Positions 32,420 through 39,805 of a DNA stretch of 64,000 nt are shown here, in pieces. Positions within the stretch are counted from its first letter, which is position 1. The number at the start of each line of letters is the position of its first letter. A program made the translations under genes and the position numbers. Source of the stretch: Altererythrobacter sp. C41 (GTDB lineage Bacteria; Pseudomonadota; Alphaproteobacteria; Sphingomonadales; Sphingomonadaceae); assembly GCF_016803135.1 (NCBI RefSeq), contig NZ_JAEVFE010000002.1:186001-250000 (forward strand), written 5' to 3'. The notes under the pieces were generated by a model. That model was not told where the DNA came from. It did no database searches and saw only the letters and a list, made by a program, of their open reading frames with translations.

Positions 32420-33025
32420 TCAGCCGCCGTCGACGATCCCGGCGATCAACTTTCGCTCCAGCGCGTCCTCGGCGGTGAGGTACCAGTTGTGCAGCGCCTT
32501 CTCGAGCAGTTCGTCGATCGTGATCTCGCTGCCGGCGATCAGGCGCTCGAACCCGTCGATCTCCATCTCGCAGCCCAGCTTGAGCTGGCGGCACAGCGCC
32601 TCCACCAGCGGCAGGCTGCCGCGCATCGGGCCGGAGAGCTCGACCGTCTTCTGAAGCTGGCGGCAATGGATCAGGAACACGCCGTCCGCCGTGACGAAGC
32701 GGTCGCCGCGGGGGAAGGCGCTCATGATCGTCACCCCGGCGGAATAGACGGTCGTCTTGCCGATGAAGACCAGGCGCCGGCCCTTCAGCCGCTCGCGCGC
32801 GAGGCCGATCTCCAGCACCATGCGGCGCCCCACTTCGGCATCGCCGCCGAGCGTGCAGACCTCGATCGCGACCGGGCCCTCGCCCCCTTCGGCGGAGGCA
32901 AAGCCGTCAAGCAGTGTGTCGAGCATCGGGTGGCCGACCTCGCCGTGGAGGCGGATGGTCGGGTGGTGCAGCAATTCGCGCGCCGGGGCGTCAACGCCCG
33001 GGCGGCGCGGTTCCTCGTCGGCCAT
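32420..33025 (-). CDS. ClpP-like (S14) serine protease homologue
   Basis: The 201 residues from MADEEPRRPGVDA, after an AGGGGAGA ribosome binding site, have the crotonase/ClpP fold: VAIEVCTLGGDAEVGRR (oxyanion Gly-Gly), the VYSAGVTIMSAFPRG segment with the likely nucleophile Ser, and FLIHCRQ with the likely His. It ends ITIDELLEKALHNWYLTAEDALE, like ClpP helix and dimer handles. It is divergent from housekeeping ClpP and has no ClpX/A partner here. The HTH gene follows. Confidence 0.72.
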   Translation of the reverse strand: MADEEPRRPGVDAPARELLHHPTIRLHGEVGHPMLDTLLDGFASAEGGEGPVAIEVCTLGGDAEVGRRMVLEIGLARERLKGRRLVFIGKTTVYSAGVTIMSAFPRGDRFVTADGVFLIHCRQLQKTVELSGPMRGSLPLVEALCRQLKLGCEMEIDGFERLIAGSEITIDELLEKALHNWYLTAEDALERKLIAGIVDGG

Positions 33026-33109
33026 GGCCGATCTCCCCTGTCGCACAGCGCAGCGGCCGCCCCCGGCACGAGAGCGGCCACTGTCTGCATTTTGCGTGCG
33101 TCGGGCGCC

Positions 33110-33271
33110 TTAGCGCTGCTGGTCGTCGCGGTCCTGCTGGCCGCGCTGACGGTTCTGCTGGCCGCCCTGCTGCTGGCGCTGGTTGCCACCCTGCTGCTCG
33201 CGCTGGCGTTCCTGCTGACCACCGCCCTGCTGGCGCTGATCGCCACCCTTGTTGTTGTTGTTCTGATTCAC
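33110..33271 (-). CDS. Q/R/G-rich disordered micro-protein
   Basis: A GTG at 33271 with a near-perfect ribosome binding site (GGAGAAGGAGA, six bases upstream) opens a 53-residue frame beginning VNQNNNNKGGDQRQQGGGQQ. It consists almost entirely of Gln, Arg, Gly, Asn and Asp, in irregular tandem units of GGNQRQQ type, and ends RDDQQR. It carries one KGG tripeptide, as in some stress-related low-complexity proteins. It could bind RNA or condense; no family is recognised. The excellent translation signal argues that it is real. Confidence 0.65.
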   Translation of the reverse strand: MNQNNNNKGGDQRQQGGGQQERQREQQGGNQRQQQGGQQNRQRGQQDRDDQQR

Positions 33272-33434
33272 GGTTCGTCTCCTTCTCCAACGGTCCGCTC
33301 GTCGCGGGACCTGTTCTATCAAGGCGCGGCCGGCCCGGCGGTTCCGTGCTTGCGCCCAAGCGATGATCGGGAGCGTCAAGTTGCTGAATTCCGGTAGAAA
33401 ATTCACTTATGTTTGATTCGTGGCGGAGGCGATG

Positions 33435-33662
33435 TCAGGCGGCGTCCTCGCGGCTCTCGTCCCAGCCCGGCAGGCGCTCGAAGCGGTAGCGGTCGCGGAT
33501 CGCGCGGTTGAAGTAACCGCCCTTCGATCCCGACCGGGCGAACGCCTGCGCGACCTGCTCCGGCATGTCGAAGTAACGATAGACCCGCCCGCCGACGAAC
33601 TGCACGTCGAGCGCCCCGAGCGCGGGGCGATAGGCCAAGCGTGCGATCGCGGTCGACGGCAT
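33435..33662 (-). CDS. KTSC domain protein
   Basis: The 75-residue product MPSTAIARLAYRPALGALDV matches the KTSC domain of short bacterial proteins: VQFVGGRVYRYFDMPEQVAQ, then GSKGGYFNRAIRDRYRFERL. The family often sits next to or fused with nucleic-acid enzymes, and a lysyl-tRNA synthetase C-terminal link gave the name. The upstream ATG at 33716 would add Pro/Arg-rich residues with no homology. Confidence 0.75.
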   Translation of the reverse strand: MPSTAIARLAYRPALGALDVQFVGGRVYRYFDMPEQVAQAFARSGSKGGYFNRAIRDRYRFERLPGWDESREDAA

Positions 33663-33760
33663 GCCGGGACAACGCGCAGGGCGGGCGGAGGGGGCCGGGG
33701 GATTCCTGTCACGCAAGGGCGCCTTGCGTGAAAAAACCCTCTAGCGAACGCTGCGGACGA

Positions 33761-34453
33761 TCACTCGTCCTCGATCTCGCGCCGCATGACCTCATGCCCG
33801 GTCGGGTTCGGCCCTTCGATCTGGCGCGCGATATCGGCCGCCATGAGCTGCGCCACCGGATCCTCCGCGAGAGCGGCAAGGCGCGCCCGCTCGGCTTCGA
33901 GCAGGGCCGTCCGCTCACCCTCGGGCGCGGCGGCGACTTCGGCATAGAACCGGGTGAGCCGCAGCCACGGCGCATCCTCGACCAGCACGTCCTCCGCCCA
34001 GCGCGAGAACGGCCTGCCCGACGGCCGCCAGCCCTCGCCGTCCGGCGCGCGCTCGAGGAAGAACAGCGCCGTGGTGCCGGCAGGGAAAGCGCGGCGGATG
34101 CAGGCGCCGGACAGGCTCTCCGGATGCGGTTCGGCCAACTCATAGGGATTGCTGAGCGTCACGCTGCGTCGCTCGCCCGGATGCAGCAGCCCGACGCCGG
34201 TGATCCATACGGCGCTGTCGGGCATGGTTCCCTTGACTGCTAGCACCGGCGCGACCCGCAGCGAAGTATGCCAAGGCTTCACCCCGGCCGCCTCGTCGAC
34301 CACCCGCCCCAACAGGATCAACTCGGCATCCGCGGCAAGTTCAAGATTGGTGGGCGCGCGATAATCGGCCGTGACGGAGCACGCGACGGCGGGGGTGGCG
34401 AGGGTGAGGGTGAAAGTGAGGGCGGCGATGCCAAGAGGCAGGAAGAATCGCAT
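33761..34453 (-). CDS. Exported hypothetical protein
   Basis: The 230 residues from MRFFLPLGIAALTFTLTLATP show a classical signal peptide ending PAVA-C. The mature part begins with SVTADYRAPTNLELAADAEL and contains GLLHPGERRSVTLSNPYEL and ESLSGACIRRAFPAGTTALF, with two Cys residues that could pair. A C-terminal stretch of about 60 residues is alpha-helical and Glu/Arg-rich. I do not recognise a family. It is the last gene of normal base composition before the AT-richer pair. Confidence 0.65.
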   Translation of the reverse strand: MRFFLPLGIAALTFTLTLATPAVACSVTADYRAPTNLELAADAELILLGRVVDEAAGVKPWHTSLRVAPVLAVKGTMPDSAVWITGVGLLHPGERRSVTLSNPYELAEPHPESLSGACIRRAFPAGTTALFFLERAPDGEGWRPSGRPFSRWAEDVLVEDAPWLRLTRFYAEVAAAPEGERTALLEAERARLAALAEDPVAQLMAADIARQIEGPNPTGHEVMRREIEDE

Positions 34454-34464
34454 AGTTATTCCAG

Positions 34465-35061
34465 TCAGGAATTGGCTTCGGTCCATCTTTCGATATGTCG
34501 CATCAGCCGCGCCAAGCTATCCGCTCGATCAGAGGCACGTACCGCGTCCCAATGTGAGGTGACGAACTTCTGTAGAATGGCGTTATACTCGGGGCCTACC
34601 CTCGCTCCCGACCCTTCGCGTGGGATCAAGCCCTCTCGCAAACGGCGATGCCTTGAGTGAGCCGCCAAGGCCATCAGAGTTTGCTTTGGTTTTTCCACGC
34701 TTTCCGGTTGAGCCGGAATATGAACTTGCGAGATTCCGAGAAAATTTGCAAAGACTGCGCGATCAGCGAGTATCCAAGACTCGATCTCTCGAACGACGAC
34801 TCTGAACAATAAATTTTGGTAGTTATGCCTATTCGGAATTAGTTGATCGGCTAAGCTGACAGGACACTCGGCCGCATCCATATCTCTCAAGACCAGCCAA
34901 GGGCACTGCTGTGAAGCATTCGCGTACCCTGGAAGATTAGCATCCAATTTGGCATGCCCACCTTTGTTAAAAGATCCATAGACTTCATAGCCAAAATGAC
35001 TGAGAATTTTATGGGCTACGGAGAGATCAAGTTCGCTCTCGCCTGCAATCATGAATGCCAT
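34465..35061 (-). CDS. TOPRIM-like protein, putative nuclease partner of AAA ATPase
   Basis: The 198-residue product starts MAFMIAGESELDLSVAHKIL, with an acidic residue after strand 1 (Glu8) and RDMD later (Asp60, Asp62), the spacing of a TOPRIM fold. A conserved REIESWILAD follows at 91-100, and the C-terminus has GPEYNAILQKFV. It looks like the DUF4276/OLD-like group that accompanies ATPases. Its ATG overlaps the stop of the ATPase gene by one base (TAATG). Base composition is visibly AT-richer than flanking genes. A nuclease or primase-like role is an inference from fold and neighbour. Confidence 0.6.
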   Translation of the reverse strand: MAFMIAGESELDLSVAHKILSHFGYEVYGSFNKGGHAKLDANLPGYANASQQCPWLVLRDMDAAECPVSLADQLIPNRHNYQNLLFRVVVREIESWILADRAVFANFLGISQVHIPAQPESVEKPKQTLMALAAHSRHRRLREGLIPREGSGARVGPEYNAILQKFVTSHWDAVRASDRADSLARLMRHIERWTEANS

Positions 35062-36230
35062 TATTCTGCTATGGCATCGAACAATGAGAGCTGATTGCTA
35101 CGCGATGGACGGACGAGGGGGAATACCGCGTCCGCTACAGTAATGCCGCCCTCGAGGAGAAGCCGGACCTGTGACACGTTAACAGCGGTTTGGACTCTCG
35201 TCCCTTCATGAGCACTCGCGAGGAGATGTACCTCATCAAGGCCAACCCCGCGGTCAGCGAGAAGAGCCTCAGAATGAGTAGTGACCAAAATTTGCCTACC
35301 GCTTCGACGTGACACTCGGCTGAAAACGGAGGGAAGGTGCTGAACCACCGCCGGATGAAGCGACAACTCGGGTTCTTCTAAAAGCAGCGCGCCTCCAGAC
35401 TCCATCAGTGCCCATAGGAGGCCCATGAGTCGGAGAGTGCCGTCGCTAAACTGGTCCTCTGTCTGCCACGCTCCGGTGGCACGCCAGTGCTCATATCTGC
35501 CCTTAAGGTGCCAAAAGCCTTTTGTGTCTTGTTCCAGCGTAAGCTCGCTCAACTGCGGAACAGCAAACTTGATACTCTCTGCGATGCGCCGCAATCGCGA
35601 ATCCCGAGTTCTCTTGGGAGTATTCGCAACAGTCTCTAGAAAATCTCCACCAAACGGATCCTCCAAGCGACCGAACGATCTGTCTGGCTCCCTTACAATT
35701 TGTGGTACAATGTGTCGATAATTTATAGAAGAAAAAAAGGAAACAAGCTGGCGAAATTCTTTATTAGCACTAATTTGCTCTAAATGCGTTTGGCTTAAGA
35801 GGGCTTCGTCGTTCTTATCATCTTGGTCCGGACGATTCCGAATCAGGACGCCTGATCGCCATATCTTTTCTTCAATGATAAATGGATTGCGGTTGTTATC
35901 TTGCGAGAAGGCTAATCGGTAGCGCCAAATTTCTGGACTGCCGTCAGTTCCAATCGCCACTTCAATTACAACGTCACTCTTCTTGCGCGAGAAGAGGCTT
36001 CTTATGGCGGATACCCCCCCCCGGCTCTCGACGGCCTCTCGGAATCCTCCGCCCGTGCGAGCCAAATCCCTTAGGAATCGGAATATATCTAGGATGTTTG
36101 ACTTGCCTGCAGCGTTTGCTCCCACAAAGAATGCTCTTCTCTGAAGCGAGATCGTGAAATCGCTAAAGTTCTTCCAGCGCGCGGCATGAAGCTGCGTGAA
36201 GTATAAGTTGGTGTGAGGGGTATCAGCCAT
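35061..36230 (-). CDS. AAA_21/SMC-like ATPase, defence-type candidate
   Basis: The 389-residue ATPase starts MADTPHTNLYFTQLHAARWK, with Walker A GANAAGKS at 37-44, an ABC-type signature region FSDGTLRLMGLLWA at 261-274, Walker B LLLEEPELSLHP at 283-294 and the switch TTHSEALLA at 317-325. This is the RecF/OLD-type ATPase layout. Its ATG overlaps the nrdB stop (TGATG), so translation is coupled to nrdB. The AT-rich composition contrasts with nrdB. The adjacent TOPRIM-like gene suggests an ATPase/nuclease pair. Confidence 0.75.
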   Translation of the reverse strand: MADTPHTNLYFTQLHAARWKNFSDFTISLQRRAFFVGANAAGKSNILDIFRFLRDLARTGGGFREAVESRGGVSAIRSLFSRKKSDVVIEVAIGTDGSPEIWRYRLAFSQDNNRNPFIIEEKIWRSGVLIRNRPDQDDKNDEALLSQTHLEQISANKEFRQLVSFFSSINYRHIVPQIVREPDRSFGRLEDPFGGDFLETVANTPKRTRDSRLRRIAESIKFAVPQLSELTLEQDTKGFWHLKGRYEHWRATGAWQTEDQFSDGTLRLMGLLWALMESGGALLLEEPELSLHPAVVQHLPSVFSRVSRRSGRQILVTTHSEALLADRGVGLDEVHLLASAHEGTRVQTAVNVSQVRLLLEGGITVADAVFPLVRPSRSNQLSLFDAIAE

Positions 36231-37297
36231 CACTCCGCCGCCACGCTCCCGCTCTCGCCGCCGTCGCCGAACAGCCCCGGCCCCTCGTCGCCGAGGTCGT
36301 TCGCTTCCTCGCCCTTCTTGGCCTTCTGGCGCTTGTCGAAGCTCGACCAGACGTCCTGCCAGTTGCCCTTGGTCGCGCCCTTCGAATACTCGGTCGCGCG
36401 GGTTTCGAAGAAGTTGGCGTGCTCCACGCCGTTGAGCAGCGGGGCGAGCCAGGGGAGGGGGTGGTCCTCGACCATGTAGATCGCGGGCAGGCCGAGCTGG
36501 CCCAGGCGCCAGTCGGCGATGTAGCGGATGTAGTGCTTGATCTCCTTCGCCGTCATCCCCGGGACCGGGCCCTGCTCGAACGCGAGGTCGATGAAGGCAT
36601 CCTCCAGCCGCACCGTCTTCTGGCACATGTCCATGATGTCTTCCTTGACCGCCTTGGTCAGGCAGTCGCGCTCCTGCACGAAAGCGTGGAACAGGCGGGT
36701 GATGCCTTCGCAGTGCAGGCTCTCGTCGCGGACCGACCAGCTCACGATCTGACCCATGCCCTTCATCTTGTTGAAGCGCGGGAAGTTCATCAGCATGGCG
36801 AAGCTGGCGAAGAGCTGCAGCCCCTCGGTGAAGCCGCCGAACATCGCCAGCGTGCGGGCGATGTCCTCGTCGCTGTCGACGCCGAACTGCTGCAGGTAGT
36901 CGTGCTTGGCCTTCATCTCCTCGTACTCGAGGAACATGCCGTATTCGCTTTCCGGCATGCCGATCGTGTCGAGCAGGTGCGAATAGGCGGCGATGTGCAC
37001 CGTCTCCATGTTGGAGAAGGCGGCGAGCATCATCTTGATCTCGGTCGGCTTGAACACGCGGCCGTATTTCTCGTGGTAGCAGTCCTGCACCTCGACGTCG
37101 GCCTGGGTGAAGAAGCGGAAGATCTGGGTGAGCAGGTTGCGCTCGTGGTCGGAGAGCTTCTGCGCCCAGTCGCGGCAGTCCTCGCCCAGCGGCACTTCCT
37201 CGGGCATCCAGTGGATCTGCTGCTGGCGCTTCCAGAAGTCGTAGGCCCACGGATATTCGAAGGGTTTGTAGGTCTTGCGGGCTTCGAGAAGGGACAT
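36230..37297 (-). CDS. nrdB: Ribonucleotide reductase class Ia, beta subunit
   Basis: Small subunit of class Ia ribonucleotide reductase, which holds the diiron-tyrosyl radical cofactor for making deoxynucleotides. The 355 residues from MSLLEARKTYKPFEYPWAYD include the iron ligands Glu98 and His101 in NMETVH and the radical Tyr105. The C-terminal tail is longer than usual and Gly/Glu-rich. The stop TGA overlaps the next ATG by one base. The start is 24 bases downstream of an NrdR-like box. Its partner nrdA is 2.5 kb away instead of adjacent. Confidence 0.95.
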   Translation of the reverse strand: MSLLEARKTYKPFEYPWAYDFWKRQQQIHWMPEEVPLGEDCRDWAQKLSDHERNLLTQIFRFFTQADVEVQDCYHEKYGRVFKPTEIKMMLAAFSNMETVHIAAYSHLLDTIGMPESEYGMFLEYEEMKAKHDYLQQFGVDSDEDIARTLAMFGGFTEGLQLFASFAMLMNFPRFNKMKGMGQIVSWSVRDESLHCEGITRLFHAFVQERDCLTKAVKEDIMDMCQKTVRLEDAFIDLAFEQGPVPGMTAKEIKHYIRYIADWRLGQLGLPAIYMVEDHPLPWLAPLLNGVEHANFFETRATEYSKGATKGNWQDVWSSFDKRQKAKKGEEANDLGDEGPGLFGDGGESGSVAAE

Positions 37298-37320
37298 CTG
37301 GCGTCTCCGGTTGGCGTTGG

Positions 37321-37336
37321 CCCCAATATATAGCGT
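37321..37336. promoter_or_regulatory. NrdR-like box upstream of nrdB
   Basis: Read on the minus strand, ACGCTATATATTGGGG matches the NrdR box ACACwATATATwGTGT in about 13 of 16 positions. It lies 24 bases before the nrdB start, overlapping the likely -10 region (TATATA). No equally good second box is visible at 16 or 31-32 bases away. Confidence 0.6.
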
Positions 37337-37582
37337 ATCGGGGGGCATATGTGAATCGGTTTGCGGCGCCGGGGGAGACATTGGTGGGAGGTTGAGTCGC
37401 GCGGGCCGCAGCCCGCACCCGCCCGCGAATCGCTCCCCCGGCGCCCGCGTCAGGCCGGCAAGTCTATGCCCGCCGCCCGGCGCGCCAAAACGGGCGCTGG
37501 CGATAGAGTGGGGATAACCGGGGGCGGCCGCGGAACGCCCGGGCGCGGCCGGCCGTTGGTCGCTCGCGAAAGGAGAATTTCC

Positions 37583-37840
37583 ATGGGCGAATACGAACCG
37601 GACGACAGCCGCAACGTCACTCTGAAGCCGGGGCCCGAGCCGGGCGGCATCGAGCGCACCGGCCCGCGCGAGCATGAGACGCGGCCCGGCGACAAGGGCA
37701 AGCCCGAAGGCGGCAAGGTGCAGGACCTCAACACCGGCGCGATCGGCGAGCGGCAGGCGCAGGCGGGGGAGCCGGTGGTCGGCGAGACCTCCGGCGATCC
37801 GGCGCGCCGGGCCCGGGCCGACGCCGAGCGGCCGGCCTGA
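37583..37840 (+). CDS. Small Gly/Pro/Glu-rich hypothetical protein
   Basis: The 85-residue product MGEYEPDDSRNVTLKPGPEP is almost entirely polar, with Gly, Pro, Glu, Asp and Arg, so probably disordered. The ribosome binding site AAAGGAGAA fits well; the frame upstream of it is not credible. I have no function. It lies between nrdB and the DUF2171 gene, on the opposite strand to the reductase genes. Confidence 0.6.
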   Translation: MGEYEPDDSRNVTLKPGPEPGGIERTGPREHETRPGDKGKPEGGKVQDLNTGAIGERQAQAGEPVVGETSGDPARRARADAERPA

Positions 37841-37946
37841 TCCCGCGGCATCTCGAACGAGCCGTTCCTCGCGTGCGCCCAGTCACGGAACGGGCGCCCG
37901 CCGGCCTCCGTTGGTTTCGCGTGGGGCAAGCGAAAGGACCGGAATC

Positions 37947-38186
37947 ATGTTCGAGAAAATGCGCATCAAGGAACACATGGAAGTGGCCGACAGCAACGGC
38001 CAGCACGTCGGCACGGTCGACGAAGTGGACGGCGACGCGATCAAGCTGACGCGGTCGGACAGTGCGGACGAGATGCACCACTTCCTCGCGATCGACGACA
38101 TTGAATCGATCGACGACAACCGCATCTATCTGAAAGCGGGCGCGCGGGTCCCGAGCGGCCTCGGCACCAGCGCCACGCGGGCCTGA
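37947..38186 (+). CDS. DUF2171 domain protein
   Basis: The 79-residue protein starts MFEKMRIKEHMEVADSNGQH and has the PRC-barrel-like pattern HVGTVDEVDGDAIKLTRSDS followed by HHFLAIDDIESID, typical of DUF2171. Such proteins are small and often stress-linked. The ribosome binding site is CGAAAGGACC. The genes before and after differ in strand and composition. Confidence 0.85.
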   Translation: MFEKMRIKEHMEVADSNGQHVGTVDEVDGDAIKLTRSDSADEMHHFLAIDDIESIDDNRIYLKAGARVPSGLGTSATRA

Positions 38187-38232
38187 ACTCGCGGGGCAGG
38201 AGTCCCGGCGTCCGTGGGCGCCGGGGCCTCGC

Positions 38233-38517
38233 CTAGCTACGCTTGCGCGAACCGAACCAGGATCCGCCGCCGAGCACGGTGATCCCGAGGAAGAACCCGA
38301 AGTCGTACCATCCGCCGCGGTTGGGCACGGCATAGACCGCGATGTCCGGATCGAACAGCGAACCGATCCAGGCGAACGGGAAGACGAATCCGTGCCACAG
38401 GCCCCAGAGGAAGCCGGGCGCGCTCGCCTCCTGCGAGACACCCGCGTCGACTTGCGACGCGCAACTTGCGAGCAGCACAATGGCAAGCGCGCCAAAGATC
38501 AGACGTGAATAGTTCAT
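38233..38517 (-). CDS. Small lipoprotein with aromatic-rich hydrophobic segment
   Basis: The 94-residue product MNYSRLIFGALAIVLLASCA has lipobox LASC (Cys19), then Gln/Ser-rich spacing and an aromatic stretch (GFLWGLWHGFVFPFAWIGSL) and a second hydrophobic segment (GGWYDFGFFLGITVLGGG). It ends SRKRS. The layout suggests a lipoprotein with two membrane-associated turns; no family assigned. It is convergent with the DUF2171 gene. Confidence 0.75.
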   Translation of the reverse strand: MNYSRLIFGALAIVLLASCASQVDAGVSQEASAPGFLWGLWHGFVFPFAWIGSLFDPDIAVYAVPNRGGWYDFGFFLGITVLGGGSWFGSRKRS

Positions 38518-38616
38518 GGAAACTCTCCCCGGTGAAGGCGCTTTTAGCGGGTTCTTCAGTTCGAGTCACCGAGCGCCCGTGAAGGGGGGATTCCAGTTCC
38601 TGTACTCGACAGGCGG

Positions 38617-39405
38617 TCAGGAGAGCGGCATTCTGGATTCGCCCCAAGCGTGACGAAGAATAAAGACAGCCGCCATATCGGGTAAAATCTTCCATCGGCT
38701 GCGGGCAGCCAACATCACGCTTTGCGGCGCTGCTCTATCTTCATAATTGCTCGAGAAAAGTTCTCGAAATTGTCTTCGACCAATCTGATCCGCAACTTGG
38801 ATATCCTTATACTGGTGGCATGCGAAATATCGCTTCCCCGACTCGCAGCCGCACCATTCATCCGGTTTGAACTCTTGGCGACGATAATAGGCACACGCTC
38901 CGACCTGCGGGCCGGGCCAAAGATCGAGATGCGTTCTGTGCCAGCTCTTGATGATCCAGAGGGAATAATGATCGAGTAGTGCTGTGAGACCATCCTTAGG
39001 CTCCCATGCACCGCTCTCTTTAGTAAACGCGCAAACCGAGGCATCCGGGAAATTCGTATGCTTGAGCGGAAACAACTCTGCTTGGTTTCCAATGGCCTCA
39101 AACGCCCATGTACGGGGCGATATTGTCTCTTCAAACGGTAATGCCACCAGAAGGTGTACTTGTGGGCCGCCTCGACCTAGCGGTCGGGTTTTTACGGCGA
39201 CCCACAAGCCATTTGGATCTTCGAAAGCTAGCGCTTCGTAATGGTGTGCCAGAATTCGAAACTGATCTCCGAAAGCGGTCTCGTGGGCAACGGAGCGGAG
39301 GGACTCGGCTTGACGGGCCGGCCCTGGCCGTGTCCGTGCTCGTTGTCCTTTCCGCGGTCCGGCTTCGGATCGGTGCCCGGCGTATGATTGGGAGGCATCC
39401 TTCAC
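38617..39405 (-). CDS. E2/UBC-like domain protein with C-terminal SEC-C zinc motif
   Basis: Not a named gene to me. The core RILAHHYEALAFEDPNGLWV leads to GPQVHLLVALPFEE and then KHTNFPDASVCAFTKESGAW, the order seen around the active-site Cys of E2 ubiquitin-conjugating enzymes (His, Asn, Asp, then Cys). The segment DHYSLWIIKSWHRTHLDLWP and CGCESGKRYFACH, a SEC-C-type zinc motif, follow. Prokaryotic E2-like proteins are known in CBASS-type and ubiquitin-like modules; no E1, JAB peptidase, ubiquitin-like protein or CD-NTase is in the window. The GTG start at 39405 is a choice; the frame is open to 39570. Composition is AT-richer than the flanks. Confidence 0.55.
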   Translation of the reverse strand: MKDASQSYAGHRSEAGPRKGQRARTRPGPARQAESLRSVAHETAFGDQFRILAHHYEALAFEDPNGLWVAVKTRPLGRGGPQVHLLVALPFEETISPRTWAFEAIGNQAELFPLKHTNFPDASVCAFTKESGAWEPKDGLTALLDHYSLWIIKSWHRTHLDLWPGPQVGACAYYRRQEFKPDEWCGCESGKRYFACHQYKDIQVADQIGRRQFRELFSSNYEDRAAPQSVMLAARSRWKILPDMAAVFILRHAWGESRMPLS

Positions 39406-39526
39406 TTTACCTTTCTGGCCATTGTCTCGGCCGACGAAGCCACCGTCAAAGACGAGCGGTTGCCGCTCAGCATCGATATCGATGCCAAGGTCGCGCAAAT
39501 GATTGAAAGCACTCTGGGAAAATTTA

Positions 39527-39697
39527 GTTTTTCCACAGGCTTTGCCCATCTTGCGCACGGCTCCATCCACCCCGCTTGGGGTGGCTTTCGGTTGACCCGA
39601 ACATCAGCGCGTGCGAGGCAAAGAGTGCACCGTGAGCCTCGAACGCACCAACGTTCAGCTTACGAGGGGGCCAGCCATCGGCTGGTCCCCATTTTTC
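39527..39697 (+). ncRNA. Putative small RNA with strong terminator
   Basis: On the plus strand, four hairpins follow one another: CCACCCC-GCTT-GGGGTGG at 39567-39584, TTCGG-TTGAC-CCGAA at 39587-39601, GCGTGCGAGGC/GCCTCGAACGC (39609-39619 with 39636-39646, one mismatch), and an 11-bp stem at 39666-39690 followed by ATTTTT. No plus-strand gene precedes this terminator. A TTGAAA at about 39503 could be the -35. The transcript would be near 165 nucleotides. I do not recognise an Rfam family. Its left end overlaps the N-terminal extension of the E2-like frame. Confidence 0.42.
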
Positions 39698-39730
39698 ACA
39701 TCACACGCGATTCGCATGATGCGATTCATG

Positions 39731-39753
39731 TAAATAATCGTTCACCTGAACGA
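39731..39753 (-). terminator. Possible terminator of nrdA
   Basis: On the minus strand TCGTTCAGGTGAACGA is a perfect palindrome followed by TTATTTA. It is 53 bases after the nrdA stop. The stem is short, so termination would be partial. Confidence 0.4.
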
Positions 39754-39805
39754 ATCCGAATCACAGAGCATCGCCGCAGGCGTTTATCCACATTTTCCGC
39801 CTTCC

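Noticed and set aside
38200-38226. Hairpin between the converging DUF2171 gene and small lipoprotein gene
   Set aside because: The stem CCCGGCG/CGCCGGGG has no T-run on either side, so it was not called a terminator.
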